Source: Paenibacillus sp. FSL H8-0537 (lineage in GTDB: Bacteria; Bacillota; Bacilli; Paenibacillales; Paenibacillaceae). Taken from it: DNA of 64,000 bases. Position 1 is the stretch's first letter. Each line of letters begins with the position of its first letter. The DNA is taken from assembly GCF_038051995.1 (NCBI RefSeq), contig NZ_CP150290.1, positions 3,276,001 through 3,340,000 of the forward strand, in the 5' to 3' direction. The notes beneath the pieces are model-generated. The model was not told where the DNA came from, did not search any database, and worked only from the letters and a program-made list of their open reading frames with translations. Of the stretch, positions 63,301 through 64,000 are shown in pieces. Position numbers and translations under genes: made by a program.

Positions 63301-64000
63301 GAGAATGCTAGATTGCTATAGCCAGCTTTTGCAGGAGGCAGCGGAGCAAGGAATTGCTCAAATCATCCATTGCGGCAGCCTGACGAGAAGCAGTATATCC
63401 AGCATAGAAGAGCTGAAAGTAAGCCAGCATAGAGGCGCAATGAGCTTGTTCCTGATTATGAAGGCGTGGGCAGCATGCGGTTTTGAGCAAGCTGCGGAAA
63501 TGATCGTGCTGACTGAAAATGCCTGCCGCATTACAGGGGCAGAACAGCAGCTTCGGCCCGAAAATGCTCCACTGCTTGGGCTAGCCAAAGCACTCTCCAA
63601 AGAGCATTCGAATATAAGCTGCCGCAGCATCGACATGGACGAAGAGCTGAAGCTGGAGGATGTTTTATCTGAATTATCGATAAATTCAGACGCCAGACTC
63701 GTTGCTTTTCGAAACGGTACTCGTTATGTCGAGATATTTGAGCCATGCAGCAGTCTAAATACGCCTAGCGGCGAGGAACTGACTGTTCAAGCAGGAGGCG
63801 TCTATCTCATAACGGGCGGCACAGGCGGAATAGGACTTGAGACGGCAAAATGGCTAAGCACCAAAGGCCGCATAAAGCTGGTCCTAGTCAATCGTTCCGA
63901 ACTGCCTGATCGGCGGACGTGGGATGGCATTTTGCTGCAAAACGAGGATCACAAGCTGTGCGAGAAAATAGCAGGCATTCGAGAGATCGAAGCTAGTGGC
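57368..64000 (+). CDS. AT-less modular polyketide synthase: KS-KR-ACP-KS-KR (3' partial, runs off the window)
   Basis: 2211 in-window codons without a stop. KS1: residues about 34-460, with DTACSSS (Cys205), ETHGTGT and NIGH. KR1: about 640-1090, with TGGAGNLG near 883 and Tyr1042 in GDYTAANC. ACP: Ser1207 in LGGDSVQL. KS2: about 1260-1690, with DTACSSS (Cys1441), EAHGTGT and NIGH. A second KR opens with YLITGGTGGIG near 2145. Between KS and KR only a linker with YPFERKRSWL is present, and no acyltransferase, so a trans-acting AT is needed. No DH is seen in module 1. ATG 57368 touches its GGGGG site; TTG 57374 is spaced better. Confidence 0.94.
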   Translation, partial: MKLKTKSPDLTQLRLRSQDELPTAAIKEANHHDIAIIGIYTRFPNARNTEAFWQNIKNGVSCVTKFPEKRREDADRYVRYSGQAELPYSNGAYLEDIDAFDYSFFNIPPKEALLMNPRQRVFLEAAWNAFEDAGYGPQQLSGSNIGVYAGHIGDVESYVYREMIEAVDPTLVSAAMPGNLSSIIPSRISYLLNFKGPSMTVDTACSSSLIAVDLACQALRRGDCEMALAGAVRINLLPQNKNHAKLGIESTDDETRAFDDEADGSGMGEGAAIVLLKPLSKAKRDGDSIYCVIKGSAVNQDGASMGITAPNPSAQTAVLSKAWKEAGIDPATLAYIETHGTGTKLGDPIEIEGISKAFEKYTDKKQFCAIGSVKTNIGHLYDCAGIAGLIKAALALKHQLLPPSIHFKTPNKQIPFIDSPVYINTSQKPWAQGEAPRRCGVSSFGLSGTNCHMVLEEYTAQAATTELAAAAPEQSYMIPLSAKSEEALHTLLLHMGEYFEGEQRASLKDISYTLAAGRDHHPLRLAFIATDIADLKQKLHQLIACRQHLTSLDVPWLSYGTSKLAGDHAHFAQLAEQLVKQLKTAAVLERPELLQQIAELYTAGAAIGWSAMYRGSRAKRAHIPVYPFERKRSWLQIPESAPAERANALFYTMKWMEEAADHRTRTMRGETVLIMGEWHQLSQQLEEEGVHCIHVKRGSHYQVLSPESYIISEKEEDYDKLTEAIKHVNFTKILHLLCYNGPNEMMSVEQLSERQSLGVYSLFHLTKALLRAGVGHKHEIIIAADYVNRITGEEACLKPENSPLFGLGKVIGIEYPHITCRAIDVDASTAARDVISEMGLNKTTYQIAYRNGKRFAEIMEETDVEQMQGKPVSMKEEGVYVITGGAGNLGLLTAKHLASKGKINLALLNRTPLPKQEDWPSYLEQDGGSRLHDTIKKLQEIAATGAQVECIPLNVTSLDEMSATMERLRQKYGKINGVIHAAGVAGRGFLIRKDTAVFEEVLNPKVTGTWILDKVTEQDELDFFVLFSSGVALVGEMGQGDYTAANCYLDAFADYRRKLGKPALSINWVVWDGARMGEGTSETIDSIFKTLPRALALHGFDQAVSKDLARVLIGEVNTSNPSGLELFSKDVFHLPEKLRAIMFSDSSREQAVLGKALPMQEAKVKLLGSKNGSYSEVEQTLAGLYREVLGYEELSIHDTFFELGGDSVQLHRLHKLVDQRYTGQTSIADLFAYASIAKLASFLTKEDGKAVKQNTAARHVPASHDDDIAIIGMSALFPGADSVDQYWTNISNAVDCTGPIPQERRIYAEDYLAATGQSPDEHPGYMDCAFVEGIDEFDYRFFRISPKEANLTDPCQRVFMQKAWHAIEDAGYGGDKLRGSRTGIYVGFANIIRDSYQKMLTDVDPVMMSEAIVGNVSAMLPSRISHLLDLKGPTMVVDTACSSSLVAVHLASNAIRGGDCDMAIVGGVKLFLIPLDHEHNKIGIESTDGKTRTFDAYADGSGSGEGTAAIILKPLSKAKADGDHIHAVIKGSAINQDGASMGITAPNPAAQTDVITRAWEKAGIHPESIAFFEAHGTGTALGDPIEISGLKQAIESYTDKKQFCAIGSVKSNIGHLNEGAGMASIIKSVMALKHRVIPPTLYFQTPNPKIDLHDSPLFINAQSRKWENEEQPMRCAVSSFGLSGTNCHMIIEEYTPEVAESEEEEKRQSPPQILTLSAASRESLRRLTRHYADRFMNGAAGTLADICYTANTGRGHYSHRLALIVSDGADLTGKLKHLAEQETFSSLSAEGVYYGEYRAVSDERSIRSPGDITEARKSELGREGEQAVLALENAPVASRTEALEQLCQLYVQGADIPWEQLYAEQPHAKVQLPVYPFERTKCWADFPKYAKQALLHAASADTAVVTDKLPSAFTMSWKQQERLVVSAAKPAGGITVIVKDSEGFADRLASALRNQGRQVLIAQTPDWSITEEMTAVEGRMLDCYSQLLQEAAEQGIAQIIHCGSLTRSSISSIEELKVSQHRGAMSLFLIMKAWAACGFEQAAEMIVLTENACRITGAEQQLRPENAPLLGLAKALSKEHSNISCRSIDMDEELKLEDVLSELSINSDARLVAFRNGTRYVEIFEPCSSLNTPSGEELTVQAGGVYLITGGTGGIGLETAKWLSTKGRIKLVLVNRSELPDRRTWDGILLQNEDHKLCEKIAGIREIEASG

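Noticed and set aside
59012..63746. Many minus-strand ORFs opposite the modular PKS
   Set aside because: They are antisense shadows. The plus frame is continuously open and carries all catalytic motifs.

Overview
The window looks like a chromosomal stretch of a Paenibacillus-like member of the Bacillota. I infer this from strong AGGAGG-type ribosome binding sites, frequent TTG and GTG starts, many hairpin-plus-T-run terminators, and the gene set: an LplA-type solute-binding protein with a copper-amine-oxidase-like N-terminus, BlaR1/BlaI, CstR and a large AT-less PKS. No search was run, so the genus is an inference. No tRNA, rRNA, CRISPR array, phage or intact insertion sequence was seen.

Layout. 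1-5136: end of a dipeptide/oligopeptide ABC transporter operon (permease, two ATPases) followed by an S9 peptidase and a small unknown gene. 5196-8001 (minus): an alpha/beta hydrolase and a secreted solute-binding-like protein, then an array of 10-bp repeats before a plus-strand unknown gene. 8836-11600: a eukaryote-type HisA, a DUF2277 protein, a small ORF and an M29 aminopeptidase. 11682-13490: an Old Yellow Enzyme whose promoter lies inside a perfect 22-bp inverted repeat, then a MarR regulator. 13855-15898: a purine-type riboswitch with an unusual J3/1 segment and an apparent ON-type terminator, controlling a purine phosphoribosyltransferase and a Rieske oxygenase; an MFS transporter follows. 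17276-19904: BlaR1-like/BlaI-like pair with two palindromic operators. 20918-22305: SDR, ZTP (pfl) riboswitch and a DJ-1/PfpI-GNAT fusion. 22311-28243: NUDIX remnant, MFS/TetR pair, AraC regulator and a GH78 rhamnosidase. 28427-30261: heme oxygenase and a soluble PAS chemoreceptor. 30348-33945: a persulfide-stress (Cst-like) locus with CstR and several matching operators. 34113-40874: LysR, then zwf-tkt-tal-gnd, covering both branches of the pentose phosphate pathway.

From 41969 to the right edge lies the most notable system, an unrecognised polyketide cluster. A type II set (ACP, KS, FabZ-like DH, Cys-less KS/chain-length factor, FabG-like KR, second ACP) is typical of systems that build reduced or polyene acyl chains. 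It is followed by two ABC exporters, two tandem NodU/CmcH-type carbamoyltransferases with an added C-terminal domain, a type II thioesterase, a FAAL-like ligase fused to an ACP, and an AT-less modular PKS (KS-KR-ACP-KS-KR, cut by the window edge). My working model is that the type II set makes a polyene or polyol acyl chain, which is activated by the ligase, extended by the trans-AT PKS and O-carbamoylated, with export by the ABC pair. I cannot match this gene order to a known product.
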